DNA of 40,889 bases from Candidatus Bathyarchaeota archaeon (GCA_002726865.1 PBSW01000015.1:1-40889), one strand, 5' to 3'. Shown: positions 31,469 through 40,375, counted from the first letter of the stretch. Notes: generated by a model not told the origin, from the letters alone. Made by a program: numbers and translations.

Positions 31469-32503
31469 ATGCAAGTCCCACCAAGAAACTATCCTTCAAT
31501 ATCAATAATTGTACCTGTGAGAAACTCAGTTAAGACTATTGTTGCCCTCATGGAATCTCTTATGGAGCTCGAATACTCCTCTCAAAAGATCGAAATTGTG
31601 GTAGTAGACGGTGACTCCTTCGATGGCACCCGAAAGATCGTAGAAGAGTACCCTGTCCGAGTCGTTTGCGAGGAGGGGAGAGGCATCAACGCCGCGAGAA
31701 ACACGGGCATCAAATGGAGCACTGGGCAGATTATAGCCTTCACCGATGGGGACTGCGTCGTGCCCCCGGATTGGGCGAGTTCAATCGCAAGGAACTTCCA
31801 GAGCCCCATAGTAGGTTTCGTTGGGGGTAACGTGGAGGGCTACAATAAGGGAGACCTCCTTTCCACCTATATGGACGAGACCTTTTTTAACGTAAAGCCT
31901 AGTTATAAGTTGCGCAAAGTAGCAACGCAGCTTGTATTACGCCAGTTCCCTGCGGGATGCAATATGGCATTTAGGCGGAGTGCCCTTTTCAAGATAGGTA
32001 ACTTCGACGAAAGGATCAAGTTCGGTTTCGATGACCTGGTTCCAGTCGAAGAGTTAGGGAAAGCTGGGTTCCAAATTGTCCTCGATCCAAAAGTCTACGT
32101 CTACCATCAGCATCGAACCCGTTTCTGGGAGATACTATTTCAACACTTCAGTTATGGTCGGGGGGGTGCTAAGCTCATAAAGGTGAAACGCAGGAGCAAG
32201 CTAGCCCAATGGTTCATTACATATCTGATCTCATCGACGTTCTCCCTGATTATCATATTGACGCTCCTTTCCGTAGGACTAATGCTGAATCAGCATATGT
32301 TAATAGATATTGCCATAGGCATATTCATATTCTTCTACGCAGTCCTGACTTTGCTTTACCTTGAGACGGCGCAAAGGACCCGTACCCTTAGAAAAATGTT
32401 ATTCTACCCGATCCTGGACATCACCCGAGGGATTTTCTTTACCTTAGGAGGAATAATACAGCTCTTAAAGGAGACAAGAGGGTCTACGAAAGCAAGCCTC
32501 TAG
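31469..32503 (+). CDS. Family 2 glycosyltransferase, membrane-anchored
   Basis: A 344-residue GT-A fold transferase. It opens with ISIIVPVRNSVKTI, then IVVVDGDSFDGT, a GINAARNTGI segment and the DxD-like metal motif FTDGDCVVP; the acceptor-side ED motif appears as DDLVPVEELGK and the QHRTRFWEI region is also typical. Two hydrophobic segments near the C-terminus (about 247-272 and 280-302) would hold it in the membrane with the catalytic domain in the cytoplasm. It probably adds a sugar to a lipid or surface glycan. The gene is isolated; its 3' end overlaps a possible small gene on the other strand. Confidence 0.9.
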   Translation: MQVPPRNYPSISIIVPVRNSVKTIVALMESLMELEYSSQKIEIVVVDGDSFDGTRKIVEEYPVRVVCEEGRGINAARNTGIKWSTGQIIAFTDGDCVVPPDWASSIARNFQSPIVGFVGGNVEGYNKGDLLSTYMDETFFNVKPSYKLRKVATQLVLRQFPAGCNMAFRRSALFKIGNFDERIKFGFDDLVPVEELGKAGFQIVLDPKVYVYHQHRTRFWEILFQHFSYGRGGAKLIKVKRRSKLAQWFITYLISSTFSLIIILTLLSVGLMLNQHMLIDIAIGIFIFFYAVLTLLYLETAQRTRTLRKMLFYPILDITRGIFFTLGGIIQLLKETRGSTKASL

Positions 32504-32657
32504 AGTGGGAAAATCTCCTATATGTCACCCTGAACAGCGATTCACTTAACTGACTAATAGAGGGATCAACGGGAGGTCCCTGGAGTACGATCTCATACCC
32601 CAGGGATTTTTCTCCCTCATTGATGATCACCCGCTCTACCTTGATTCTCAACTTCAA
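32484..32657 (-). CDS. Possible small protein, 57 residues, TTG start
   Basis: A minus-strand frame reads (TTG)KLRIKVERVIINEG... with good alternation of charged and hydrophobic residues, then GYEIVLQGPPVDPSISQL and RVTYRRFSHSR. A TATA-like ATATAGATAA ends about 33 bases before the TTG. The frame stays open upstream to a stop at 32691. It overlaps the last 20 bases of the glycosyltransferase tail to tail. No family is recognised; it may also be the remnant of a larger gene. Confidence 0.35.
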   Translation of the reverse strand: MKLRIKVERVIINEGEKSLGYEIVLQGPPVDPSISQLSESLFRVTYRRFSHSRGLLS

Positions 32658-32700
32658 GAGTCCCTGTCTAGGATCTGGAGGTCGGCGACCTTATCTATAT

Positions 32701-33109
32701 TGAAGCGCCCAAACTAGTGGTCGATCACAAGAATCTTTGCGGGAAAAATGGTCCTTAGGATACATCATTAAGAAGCCTGCTTGTGTGAAAAGGGGGGGGA
32801 CTTTTAGTCCTCTTTTAGTTTATCTTAGGGGAACCCTCTTTGAGCACGTTTCTCCATCATCGCACTCACTCATCTTTCATCTTATAGGTGAACCAGTTCA
32901 CGATGCGGCTTATGTGGAAGAGTTAAGGGATCCCCTTCGACGTCGGCATAGTCACGATGGAAATCACCGCATCTCACCTAATCCTCAGGCCCATCGATAG
33001 AGATCATTTCAAGGTCTTTGATCTAGCCGTTCCTCAGCTAGTTGATTCGCCTCAGGGCTAACCTTAGGAACTCCGGCTTCATCACCTAGGCGAAACGCTA
33101 TTCTAAAGT
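32701..33109. other. Intergenic stretch without supported gene
   Basis: A plus-strand open frame of 87 codons lies here (32737-33000), but it lacks recognisable protein character, an ATG near a promoter, or any known motif, so I do not call it. No repeat or RNA fold stands out. Confidence 0.4.
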
Positions 33110-33904
33110 TTGCGGCGGTACTGTTGCTTATGTGATTCTTTGCCAGCTCAAAGGGATATCCTTATCGCACTGCTCGAGAGGACAAGAGAGGGGCCCACCG
33201 ACTTTGAGGGGCTCCGGAAGATGGTAAGGGTAACCGATGAGGCTTTCACCGTATTCCTCGAACACCTCACCAAACAAGGATTAATCAGAGCCGGCAAAGA
33301 AACCCTCGACGCTACCTTGGAACAGAGGCTTGAGATCGCGATCAGGGCCGTGATGGTTGGTGCCGATATGGAAAGGGTGAGCAAGGCACTCGGGTGGCTC
33401 GAGTTCGAGGAGATGACAGCCTACATCTTCGAGGAGAATAGATACAATGTGAGGCGGCGGTTCCGCTTCAAAGCAGAAGGAAGGCGCTGGGAGATCGACG
33501 TCCTGGCGACTCGGAAGCCACTAGTTCTCTGCGTCGAGTGCAAACACTGGACCAACGGGCTCGGGAGCATAACTGCGCGGAAGATTGTGGAGACCCACCT
33601 AGAAAAGGTCAGAGTTCTCAGCGAGAACCCTGCCATCCTTGTAGATAATGGGATACTGAAAGACTGGAAACGAGCAATCTTCGTTCCCATGACGCTCTCC
33701 TTGCAACCTGCCCGGAACAAGATCTACAGGAGGATCCCAGTAGTCTCCATTTTTGAGCTCCCTGGTTTCATCAACGAGTTTCAAGGTCAAATGGAGTGGC
33801 TCGCCAGCTTCACAGTTGAACTACCAGAAGTAAAACAGAGACCCAAGCAAACAGTGCTGAAGAAAAAGAGGAAAAAGAAAATGGCGAAGAAAAGAACTAC
33901 CTGA
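33110..33904 (+). CDS. Winged-helix protein with PD-(D/E)XK nuclease-like domain
   Basis: About 264 residues. The first 65 after the start form a winged-helix-like domain (RDILIALLERT, EAFTVFLEHLTKQGLI). Residues from about 105 contain the restriction-endonuclease-fold core: RRRFRFKAEGRRWEIDVLAT then LVLCVECKHW, the D...ExK catalytic pattern seen in Mrr-like and Holliday-junction-resolvase-like nucleases. The C-terminus is a Lys/Arg-rich tail (KKKRKKKMAKKR). The start is unsure: TTG at 33110 or, more likely from the protein character, TTG at 33140. No methylase or partner is adjacent, so a repair or recombination nuclease is as likely as restriction. It overlaps the AOR gene by eight bases tail to tail. 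Confidence 0.75.
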   Translation: MRRYCCLCDSLPAQRDILIALLERTREGPTDFEGLRKMVRVTDEAFTVFLEHLTKQGLIRAGKETLDATLEQRLEIAIRAVMVGADMERVSKALGWLEFEEMTAYIFEENRYNVRRRFRFKAEGRRWEIDVLATRKPLVLCVECKHWTNGLGSITARKIVETHLEKVRVLSENPAILVDNGILKDWKRAIFVPMTLSLQPARNKIYRRIPVVSIFELPGFINEFQGQMEWLASFTVELPEVKQRPKQTVLKKKRKKKMAKKRTT

Positions 33905-35729
33905 GTTCAACGTACTTGGCGAGTTGAACAGCCTCTGAGTGCAGCCTGAGTTTTTTCATGGTCGCTGTTGTGGGGATTCCCCTTTTGTCCCATCCCCGCT
34001 TGTCATAGTAGACCTGAAGGAGATCATCAAACTTTTTCCTATCAAGGCTGCTCCCCGCCAGGGAGCCTTGGGTTGTTGGCTCATCGAACCATCGCTTTGG
34101 TGGATAATCCATTTTTCTGCCCCAAACACCTCCATATTCCCTAACCCAGAAGGCCCGGATCAAGGCATATATCCTATCTCCCAACTCCCAGAACTTATTG
34201 AGGGTCGTCTCAACCCCTGTCGCGGCCTTGAAGTACTCAGTATAGTGGTCTAGCTCAAAACCAAGCTCGATCCAAGGGAATCGACAAGTGACGAGGCTCT
34301 CAAACATCCCGCCCCGGATCCTCTGTAACTCGATGACCTTTTCGGCTTTCTCAGCGTTATACTCGGTCCTGGTACCTGATGAAATCTCCCAGCTTATTAT
34401 CCATGCGTCCTTATGATGTGCCCCAATGGGCGAGGTCCCAAAGCTCAGCGCCATCCCCGGGCAGAGGTGACAGTTGTATGCGCTACACTCTAGCCCCTTC
34501 ACCTCGATCGTAAAGTCAGAGGCCCCTCCCCCTATATTTTCAGCAGCAGCCAAAGTACCCAGTCCTAAGGTGGCCCCGAGACCTCTCATATATGCTAGAT
34601 CCTCCAAAAGCTTCTTGGCCCCCTCAAAGTCCCCCCATCCGATCTTTTCGCTTATGAGACCCTTTTCGGAGGCCTCCATCGCGAAGGCTATACATGCCCC
34701 GGCGCCGATGGTGTCAAGTCCAAGCTCGTCACACATCCTGTTCAGAGTCGCAATCTGCTTAAGATCCCCTAATCCAATGTTTGAGCCCAACATCGCAACA
34801 TTCTCGTAGTCGAGCTCGCTCTCTGCACCGTCCACGTTGAGAACCACATTGCCACAGGTCATATTGCAGTTAGGGCATCCCTTCTGCCTAACTGTTGTAT
34901 TCTCCATGGAGTATCCGTTAATGGCGTCAGCCTCCTCGAAGATCCCTTCTCGGAAGTTGCGAGTGGGTAGAGTCTCAGCCTCCTGACACCACTCCAGTAT
35001 AGCCATAGTACCTTGACGTTTCCACCACTTGAAACTCTGCTTCTCCAGGATGAGATTATAGCCTACCTTCCCAAGCCTATTCAGTTCATCAATATCGTGG
35101 GCTGGGAGGGCCTTTGTGCCTAGTAAGACCACGGCCTTCAAATTCTTGGAGCCCATCACAGCCCCCATCCCAGGACGTCCCCCTGCCCGCCCTTCCTGGG
35201 AGACCACCGTACTGACCCTGCACAGATTCTCCCCTGAAGGCCCGATGAGTAAAACCCCCGAAGCCCGACCATGTCTCTCTTTTAGCATTGCCTCGGCTGT
35301 GAATGAGTCCTGGCCCCAGAGGTCGGAGGCATCCTTTATGGAATACTCATCGTTCTCGATGTGGAGGTAGACTGGTTTCTCGGATCTACCGGAGACCACG
35401 ACAGCGTCTATCCCCGCCTTCCTGAGGTTTACCGAGGCCCAGGAGCCTAGGTTGCCGTCCCCGTAGCCCCCAGTTAGGGGACTTTTTGAAGCTACTACCA
35501 TCTTGCCACTGTTGGGGATGACGTGGCCGGTAAGGGGACCCGTCGCGAAGATGAGTATGTTCTTTGGGCCTAAAGGGTCCACACCAGGCTCGAGTTCGTC
35601 CCAGAGTAGTTTAATGGCAAAGCCCCGACCTCCTATAAAGCGCCTCGCGAAGTCCTCGGAGTACTCCTCAGCAAAAGCTGTGCCCTTTGTAAGATTAACC
35701 CGGAGGAGTTTCCCATTCCATCCCTTCAT
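33897..35729 (-). CDS. Aldehyde:ferredoxin oxidoreductase, tungsten type (1)
   Basis: A 610-residue tungstopterin enzyme oxidising aldehydes to acids with ferredoxin as acceptor. It has the N-terminal AOR domain (LLRVNLTKGTA, FIGGRGFAIKLLWDEL), the pterin-binding TGPLTGHVIPNSGKMVV and GGRPGMGAVMGSKNLKAVV, the 4Fe-4S Cys motif CPNCNMTC with a later Cys in NCHLCPG, and the family C-terminus. Length is normal. Aldehydes arise from oxoacids of amino acids, so it fits a peptide-fermenting metabolism. It lies downstream of the MoaD-like gene and a second AOR on the same strand, but 73 bases separate it from the MoaD-like gene, so it may have its own promoter. Other AOR subtypes (FOR, GAPOR, WOR4/5) cannot be excluded. 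Confidence 0.93.
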   Translation of the reverse strand: MKGWNGKLLRVNLTKGTAFAEEYSEDFARRFIGGRGFAIKLLWDELEPGVDPLGPKNILIFATGPLTGHVIPNSGKMVVASKSPLTGGYGDGNLGSWASVNLRKAGIDAVVVSGRSEKPVYLHIENDEYSIKDASDLWGQDSFTAEAMLKERHGRASGVLLIGPSGENLCRVSTVVSQEGRAGGRPGMGAVMGSKNLKAVVLLGTKALPAHDIDELNRLGKVGYNLILEKQSFKWWKRQGTMAILEWCQEAETLPTRNFREGIFEEADAINGYSMENTTVRQKGCPNCNMTCGNVVLNVDGAESELDYENVAMLGSNIGLGDLKQIATLNRMCDELGLDTIGAGACIAFAMEASEKGLISEKIGWGDFEGAKKLLEDLAYMRGLGATLGLGTLAAAENIGGGASDFTIEVKGLECSAYNCHLCPGMALSFGTSPIGAHHKDAWIISWEISSGTRTEYNAEKAEKVIELQRIRGGMFESLVTCRFPWIELGFELDHYTEYFKAATGVETTLNKFWELGDRIYALIRAFWVREYGGVWGRKMDYPPKRWFDEPTTQGSLAGSSLDRKKFDDLLQVYYDKRGWDKRGIPTTATMKKLRLHSEAVQLAKYVELR

Positions 35730-35802
35730 GTAATGATCACTAACAATGAAAAGGTGAGACTCCGAATAAGCTTTTCACCTGACAAAAAAAGCATCTGGCA
35801 GT

Positions 35803-36084
35803 TCATCCGCCTGCTGCGGGGGGCAAATAGACCACCTCATCCCCTTCGCTGAGAGGAGTATTAAGGCCCCCAAGGAGGTCAATGTTCCTCCCGTTAACAA
35901 GGATTGCTAGGTCCCCGCCGACGATCCTGTAATTACCGAGGTATCCCCTGCGTTTCTGGCCTGCTTTCCTGGCGACCTTAGAGGTTAAAGTCCCCACGGT
36001 AGCACCGCTTTTAAGCTCTACGCTATATCTCCGTCCAATGACGGGTACAAGGTCGGCGAAGACCCTGACCGTGACCTTCATCAA
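35803..36084 (-). CDS. MoaD/ThiS-like sulfur carrier
   Basis: A 93-residue ubiquitin-like protein ending in PPAAGG, the diglycine tail that is adenylated and thiocarboxylated to carry sulfur for molybdopterin synthesis. The beginning VTVRVFADLVPVIG and the late EGDEVVYLPPAAGG are typical of MoaD. It sits between two AOR genes, 46 bases after the second, so it probably supplies the dithiolene sulfurs of their tungstopterin cofactor. A role in archaeal protein conjugation (SAMP-like) is possible. Confidence 0.88.
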   Translation of the reverse strand: MMKVTVRVFADLVPVIGRRYSVELKSGATVGTLTSKVARKAGQKRRGYLGNYRIVGGDLAILVNGRNIDLLGGLNTPLSEGDEVVYLPPAAGG

Positions 36085-36130
36085 ACTAGCTTGAGGATAC
36101 TAGAAAATAAAGGGAATGTAAAGAAAGACG

Positions 36131-37990
36131 CTATTTCCGCAGGTTCTTTATCGAGGCTTCGACATCGCCCAGCCCATATTTTTCTAAGGCCGCCTTAGTA
36201 GGGATACCCCTTTCGTCCCATCCAAGGGTCTCGAAATAGGCCGCCCTCTTTTCCCCCACGACGATCTTATCCGTGGTTCGGCCTTTATAGGGACCGCTTG
36301 GTAGGGCTTCGTAGAACCGGGGTGGGTTATCGTCATCCTCTAGGGGTTCCCAAAAAATATCTGGTCCCCCGAAGAGGAGGAGTGCCCTCTGGAGGGTAAC
36401 TATCCTAGGTCCCTGTTCGGTACGCCAGCCCTCTCGGCTTATGGGAAAACCGGTCACACCTTTTGCGAAGTCAAAGACCAGCTGCTGGGGCACTCCTGAG
36501 TAGGTGAAATTACAAAAGACTCCTGAGTCAGTAAAGACCGAGGCGGACATCTCCGAGTAACCATCCACGGAAACGCTGGTATGATCTCCTCCCTGGACGT
36601 TAGGTCCGTAGCTGATATCATGGGTATAGTCAGCGTCGCTCCGGGTACCGTGGGCGCCGATCTCGATGGCCTTGACATGGACCACATATTTAGTGAGATC
36701 CATGCCTTTCATCTCACCCAGCTTTAAGGCGGCCCTGTAGGAGCCCTCTGCTAAGATGTCTCCAATGCCTTCTCTTTGAGCGATCATATAAGCAAGCTGC
36801 TCGAAGGCGGCGGTATCCCCCCACTCTAACTTTAGCCCGATCTCCTCCTCGGAAAGGATGCCCCGCTGGTAGAGCTCCGCTGCAAAACCCATGGTATTGG
36901 GCCCGTTGATACCACTATGGCCTAGTTTGTCGCAGAGGGTACTGATGTGGATGTTATCACCAGGGTCGAAGATTCCGAGGTTGGTCCCACAATAGGCCTG
37001 AAGCTCGTAGTCAGGCATGTCGGTGATGTCCCCTTTCCAGCGGCCGCTCTTGATGCAGCTCACTTTCATGCAACTGGTGCTGCATCCGTAGTCAGCCCAG
37101 TACTTTTTGACCCAGTACTTGTTTTCGAAACGGGGCCCGCCGAAGCTCTCAGCGTCGTGCCACTCCTCCTGCCAGTTACGTACTGGCTCGGAGCTTGTTT
37201 CATTCCCCACAATGAAGCCAGCATAGCCAGTACCCCATCGGCGCATGCTCCGTGGCCTGACGAGGTGGTCTTCCGTCTTCTCCAGCATCAGCTTTACAGC
37301 CTCAGGGGCATCAACCTTGGGGATCATCCCCCTGCCCTTTGCAACGATGGCCTTAAGGTTCTTTGAGCCCATCACCGCACCATAGCCCCCGTAGCCCGCC
37401 GCGTGGCAGAGCTTGGAACAGACTGCAGAGTTACGGACCATATTTTCCCCTGCTGGGCCGATATAGATCTTGCCGGGCTCCCGTATGAGCCCGATGTGCC
37501 TATTCCTATTGGTTAGTTCATCAACGACCTCCACATTCAGAGTCTTGATGATCTCCTCGCTCTCCTTACCCCAAAGGTGGTCAGCTCCTACTATCTCGCC
37601 ACCGTCATCAGTGACGAGGATATATACGGGGTCCTTAGATTTTCCTGTGACGATAACTCCGTCGTAACCCGCCATCTTAAGTTCTGAAGCGAACTCGGTA
37701 CTAGCCGTGGAACCTACAGTACCGTTGCTCAAGGGAGACTTCCCTGTAACACATATCCTGGCCCCAGGGTAGATTGCCGTCATGGGTCCTGTAAGGGCTA
37801 ACAGGATGTTCTCGGGTCCTAAGGGGTCCACCTTTGCCCAAACTTTTCCGAGACGGTCCCAAAGTATCTTTGCCCCTAATCCCCGGCCGCCGAAGTATTG
37901 TTCTAGGATCTCGTTACTAAAGTTGACGTCCTTTACCTTGCCCTTGGTGAGGTTAACCTCTAAGAATTTACCCGCATATCCACCAGGCAT
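36131..37990 (-). CDS. Aldehyde:ferredoxin oxidoreductase, tungsten type (2)
   Basis: A 619-residue AOR-family enzyme distinct from the first. The N-terminal part has LEVNLTKGKVK and FGGRGLGAKILWDRL, pterin-loop TGPMTAIYPGARICVTG and GYGAVMGSKNLKAIV. The Cys cluster reads CSTSCMKVSC, with a late Cys in GVFCNFTY. The start codon follows directly on the stop of the ferredoxin gene (no gap), so the two are translated together and the ferredoxin-like protein is the likely electron-transfer subunit, as in two-subunit WOR5-type enzymes. The aldehyde substrate is not evident. Confidence 0.92.
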   Translation of the reverse strand: MPGGYAGKFLEVNLTKGKVKDVNFSNEILEQYFGGRGLGAKILWDRLGKVWAKVDPLGPENILLALTGPMTAIYPGARICVTGKSPLSNGTVGSTASTEFASELKMAGYDGVIVTGKSKDPVYILVTDDGGEIVGADHLWGKESEEIIKTLNVEVVDELTNRNRHIGLIREPGKIYIGPAGENMVRNSAVCSKLCHAAGYGGYGAVMGSKNLKAIVAKGRGMIPKVDAPEAVKLMLEKTEDHLVRPRSMRRWGTGYAGFIVGNETSSEPVRNWQEEWHDAESFGGPRFENKYWVKKYWADYGCSTSCMKVSCIKSGRWKGDITDMPDYELQAYCGTNLGIFDPGDNIHISTLCDKLGHSGINGPNTMGFAAELYQRGILSEEEIGLKLEWGDTAAFEQLAYMIAQREGIGDILAEGSYRAALKLGEMKGMDLTKYVVHVKAIEIGAHGTRSDADYTHDISYGPNVQGGDHTSVSVDGYSEMSASVFTDSGVFCNFTYSGVPQQLVFDFAKGVTGFPISREGWRTEQGPRIVTLQRALLLFGGPDIFWEPLEDDDNPPRFYEALPSGPYKGRTTDKIVVGEKRAAYFETLGWDERGIPTKAALEKYGLGDVEASIKNLRK

Positions 37991-38512
37991 CTAGATAACC
38001 TCCTCTCCCTTCTCCCCGAAGAGATTCACCGCTAGCTCCTTTGCTACTTGGATTGGATGGACTGCAAAGAGCTTGTGGTTCCCGTTGGGGCTCTCATTGA
38101 CCACTGCGAGAGCGTTGTACCTCGCCTTTTGGCAGGACTTGACGCACTCGGGGTCCCCACCGCAGAGATCACAGATTACCGCCTTCTTAGTTTCAGGATG
38201 AAGTATTGGTATTTGACCGGGGCAGGCCTTGATGCAGAGAGAGCAGCTTGTGCACTTATCATCGTCCACCAGCACTGCGCTGGTCTCTTCTTCGACGCTG
38301 AGGGCGTCCACAGGACAGCTCTCGATACAAGGATAATCCTGGCACTGGGCACAGAAATGGGGCACCTCGACCCCAGGGAAGGGCATAAAGACCCTGATTC
38401 TAGAGGCCTCGGGCCATATCCAGTCCTCGTGATGGATACTGCAAGCAATTTCGCATCTACGGCATCCGGTACAATTGAGATAATCTCTTGTGATCCATAT
38501 CTGATCGGTCAT
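37991..38512 (-). CDS. Four-cluster ferredoxin subunit of AOR
   Basis: A 173-residue polyferredoxin with four Cys groups: CTGCRRCEIAC, CAQCQDYPCIESC, CTSCSLCIKAC and CDLCGGDPECVKSC, sixteen Cys in all for four 4Fe-4S clusters, as in HycB/CooF-type electron-transfer subunits. It has no signal peptide and is cytoplasmic. Directly joined to AOR 2. GGTGA stands a few bases before the ATG. It should pass electrons from aldehyde oxidation to ferredoxin or another acceptor. Confidence 0.92.
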   Translation of the reverse strand: MTDQIWITRDYLNCTGCRRCEIACSIHHEDWIWPEASRIRVFMPFPGVEVPHFCAQCQDYPCIESCPVDALSVEEETSAVLVDDDKCTSCSLCIKACPGQIPILHPETKKAVICDLCGGDPECVKSCQKARYNALAVVNESPNGNHKLFAVHPIQVAKELAVNLFGEKGEEVI

Positions 38513-38638
38513 ATTCTCACCAGAATTGTTGCTTTCAATTACGCCTCTCTCAATAAAAAAAGTTTGCTGATAGTAAAAAGAGATCGGATTATGCGTTTAA
38601 AAGAGCATCAACCTTGGGCTATGCTCTCCTTAACCTGC

Positions 38639-39421
38639 TTAGGCATTCTTTCGAGTGTGCCATCGATTCATGATCATGCTCAAGAGTTCAGGCTGGAGCA
38701 CATGAAGAGTCTTCGCCTCCCCTTTTGGTATAAAGATCCTGATCAGCATTAGCTTCCCCAGACGATCCCCCGTCTCCAGGTAGGCCTCAGGCTTCCTTAG
38801 CTGCTCATCCAAGTGCCTCTCATGAAACTCAGCAATAGCGGGTTGAATGCACTCGTCTAGGATGACCCTGTTAGACAACTCATGCCCGAATCCCACAGTA
38901 AAAGTGTACTTGATAAACCCCTCATGAGTGAGGTTTAATATCCGGCTGTTCATTACCTGGGTGTTGGGCACCTTCAGCAGATTGAATGTTGGAGTGTACA
39001 AGTTCGTGTAGTTTATAGTGATCTCCTCAACCTGCCCCTCCAGAGCGCCGATCTTCACATAGTCCTTTACCTTAAAGGGCTGGGTTACCAGTACGTAGAA
39101 TCCTGCTACCACGTTGTTAATGGTCTGGCTAGAACCGAAGCCCAAGACGGCACCAATAAGAGCTGAACTCCCCACGAACCAGTCGGTGGGGAGGCTCCAA
39201 ACCCTAAGAAGAACTGTGGAGGCTACCATGATTGCGGCGACCCTAAAAACAAGCCTTGCAGCGTTCATCGCATGTGGCTCCAACTCGGCATTCTTTCCAG
39301 TACGGGAGAGGAGCCGGCTCAGGTACTTGTAAGTGATAAAGATCACCACAATCGCCACAACACTCTGAAGAAGCTTCACGGCATCAGGGGGAAGCTGAGA
39401 CCAAATATCCAACAACGACAT
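38639..39421 (-). CDS. MscS-family mechanosensitive channel
   Basis: A 260-residue small-conductance channel. Three membrane segments are visible: about 16-36 (LQSVVAIVVIFITYKYL), 56-74 (RLVFRVAAIMVASTVLL) and the Gly/Ala-rich pore helix about 83-108 (SSALIGAVLGFGSSQTINN). The cytoplasmic beta domain follows (PFKVKDYVKIGALEGQVEEI, then NLLKVPNTQVMNSRI), and an alpha/beta end. It opens on membrane tension to release solutes after hypo-osmotic shock. Gene is single; 126 bases separate it from the ferredoxin gene on the same strand. Confidence 0.93.
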   Translation of the reverse strand: MSLLDIWSQLPPDAVKLLQSVVAIVVIFITYKYLSRLLSRTGKNAELEPHAMNAARLVFRVAAIMVASTVLLRVWSLPTDWFVGSSALIGAVLGFGSSQTINNVVAGFYVLVTQPFKVKDYVKIGALEGQVEEITINYTNLYTPTFNLLKVPNTQVMNSRILNLTHEGFIKYTFTVGFGHELSNRVILDECIQPAIAEFHERHLDEQLRKPEAYLETGDRLGKLMLIRIFIPKGEAKTLHVLQPELLSMIMNRWHTRKNA

Positions 39422-40051
39422 ATACAGACTTTCAGAAGGCTCTCGCCTTATCTATTTTTCGAGTGTTTTCTCGAAAAATGGTTTTTTGTGCTCCGCACGC
39501 ATATATTATCTCTAAGGGGAACTACAGCCAGCCCCTGAGTTAGAGGACTGGGTGGAAGAGTAGGAGCCTGATAGATATAGCCTGGAACCCCCAGAGGAGG
39601 ATCGTGCTGAGGAAGAGTGGAGGTTCACGAAGTCCCCGGGGCTGAGGCAGGTTGCTTTTAGGATAGTTATCAAAGGCCTCAAAGCTCACGCTTTGCATCT
39701 GCTGGTTTATGAAAGCTAAGATCATTGAAGAGTCTCACAGTATAGCTTAAATCATCAAAGGAGAACGCTGACTGAATAGCCCTCTCAAAGGCTTGAAAAT
39801 AAAGCCCTATCCAAAAAAAAACTAATAGAAGATAAGAATACTATAATTGCTACCCGATTTCCACTGCATTTTGAAGAAAAGAGAACTGGAATAAATTAAA
39901 AATAGAGGGCAAGGGTACCCCATTCATAAATAGATCTCCAAACACCTAGGTGATCAAAAAAAAGTCCTTTGAGATTATATTCAACTCAATAAGCTAAACC
40001 ATCCAGCTAAATTTCCGTAAAATAAGCGACCGCTCACTAGGTGGGAATGGA
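39422..40051. other. Gene-poor stretch
   Basis: Upstream of the channel gene. It contains one possible short ORF (listed) and otherwise AT-rich DNA with A-runs around 39811-39830. No RNA gene, repeat or further coding signal is supported. Confidence 0.4.
39540..39725 (-). CDS. Possible small hydrophobic protein, 61 residues
   Basis: A short minus-strand frame starting with ATG, 23-29 bases after TTTAAGC, which could be a TATA box for a leaderless transcript. The C-terminal half (FLSTILLWGFQAISIRLLLF) could cross the membrane. No family is recognised and codon use gives no strong support, so it may be chance. Confidence 0.25.
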   Translation of the reverse strand: MILAFINQQMQSVSFEAFDNYPKSNLPQPRGLREPPLFLSTILLWGFQAISIRLLLFHPVL

Positions 40052-40123
40052 GCCCCGGGCGGGAGTCGAACCCGCGGCCAACAGCTTACAAGGCTGCCGC
40101 TCTGGCCACTGAGCTACCGGGGC
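40052..40123 (-). tRNA. tRNA-Thr(UGU)
   Basis: The minus strand folds as a 72-nt tRNA: acceptor GCCCCGG/CCGGGGC, D-stem GCTC/GAGC, anticodon stem GCAGC/GCTGT (one G-U) with loop CTTGTAA giving anticodon TGT, variable loop TGGCC and T-arm GCGGG-TTCGACT-CCCGC. No intron and no encoded CCA. It reads ACA and, by wobble, ACG codons. Confidence 0.95.
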
Positions 40124-40150
40124 GCAGTCACAACAAATAACCACCCAACA

Positions 40151-40160
40151 TATAATTATT
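40151..40160 (-). promoter_or_regulatory. TATA-like box for tRNA-Thr
   Basis: AATAATTATA on the minus strand lies 28-37 bases before the 5' end of the tRNA. Confidence 0.5.
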
Positions 40161-40264
40161 AGTCAATCGAGTCTAGAGCCGCTATTCTATGTAAAGGGGT
40201 TAAATAAGTATGGGTCGATGCCCCTCACTGTTTGCCGATATCTAACGTATTTTTCCGCCCGGAG

Positions 40265-40375
40265 CTAAATGAGAGGAGCATCTGGATGGCGTGTTCTGAT
40301 GATGTAGTGTAGGGCTTTAGGGTATAGGACGATCCCCAGGCCGAGGAGGATTTTTACACGGATAACGCGTATCAC
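40265..40375 (-). CDS. Possible very small membrane protein, 36 residues, GTG start
   Basis: The frame reads (GTG)IRVIRVKILLGLGIVLY then KALHYIIRTRH and stops. A TATA-like CTTAAATT lies 31-38 bases before the GTG. One hydrophobic stretch flanked by Arg/Lys would suit a single-pass small protein. It is short enough to arise by chance; no homologue is known to me. Confidence 0.28.
   Translation of the reverse strand: MIRVIRVKILLGLGIVLYPKALHYIIRTRHPDAPLI

Noticed and set aside
32737..33000. An 87-codon plus-strand frame
   Set aside because: No ATG start with a promoter, no motif and composition unlike protein; probably chance.
36947..37366. A 139-codon plus-strand frame within the second AOR
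   Set aside because: Antisense shadow of the AOR coding sequence.
38048..38752. A 234-codon plus-strand frame opposite the ferredoxin gene
   Set aside because: It mirrors the four-cluster ferredoxin and the intergenic region; no family features, and the minus-strand gene is certain.
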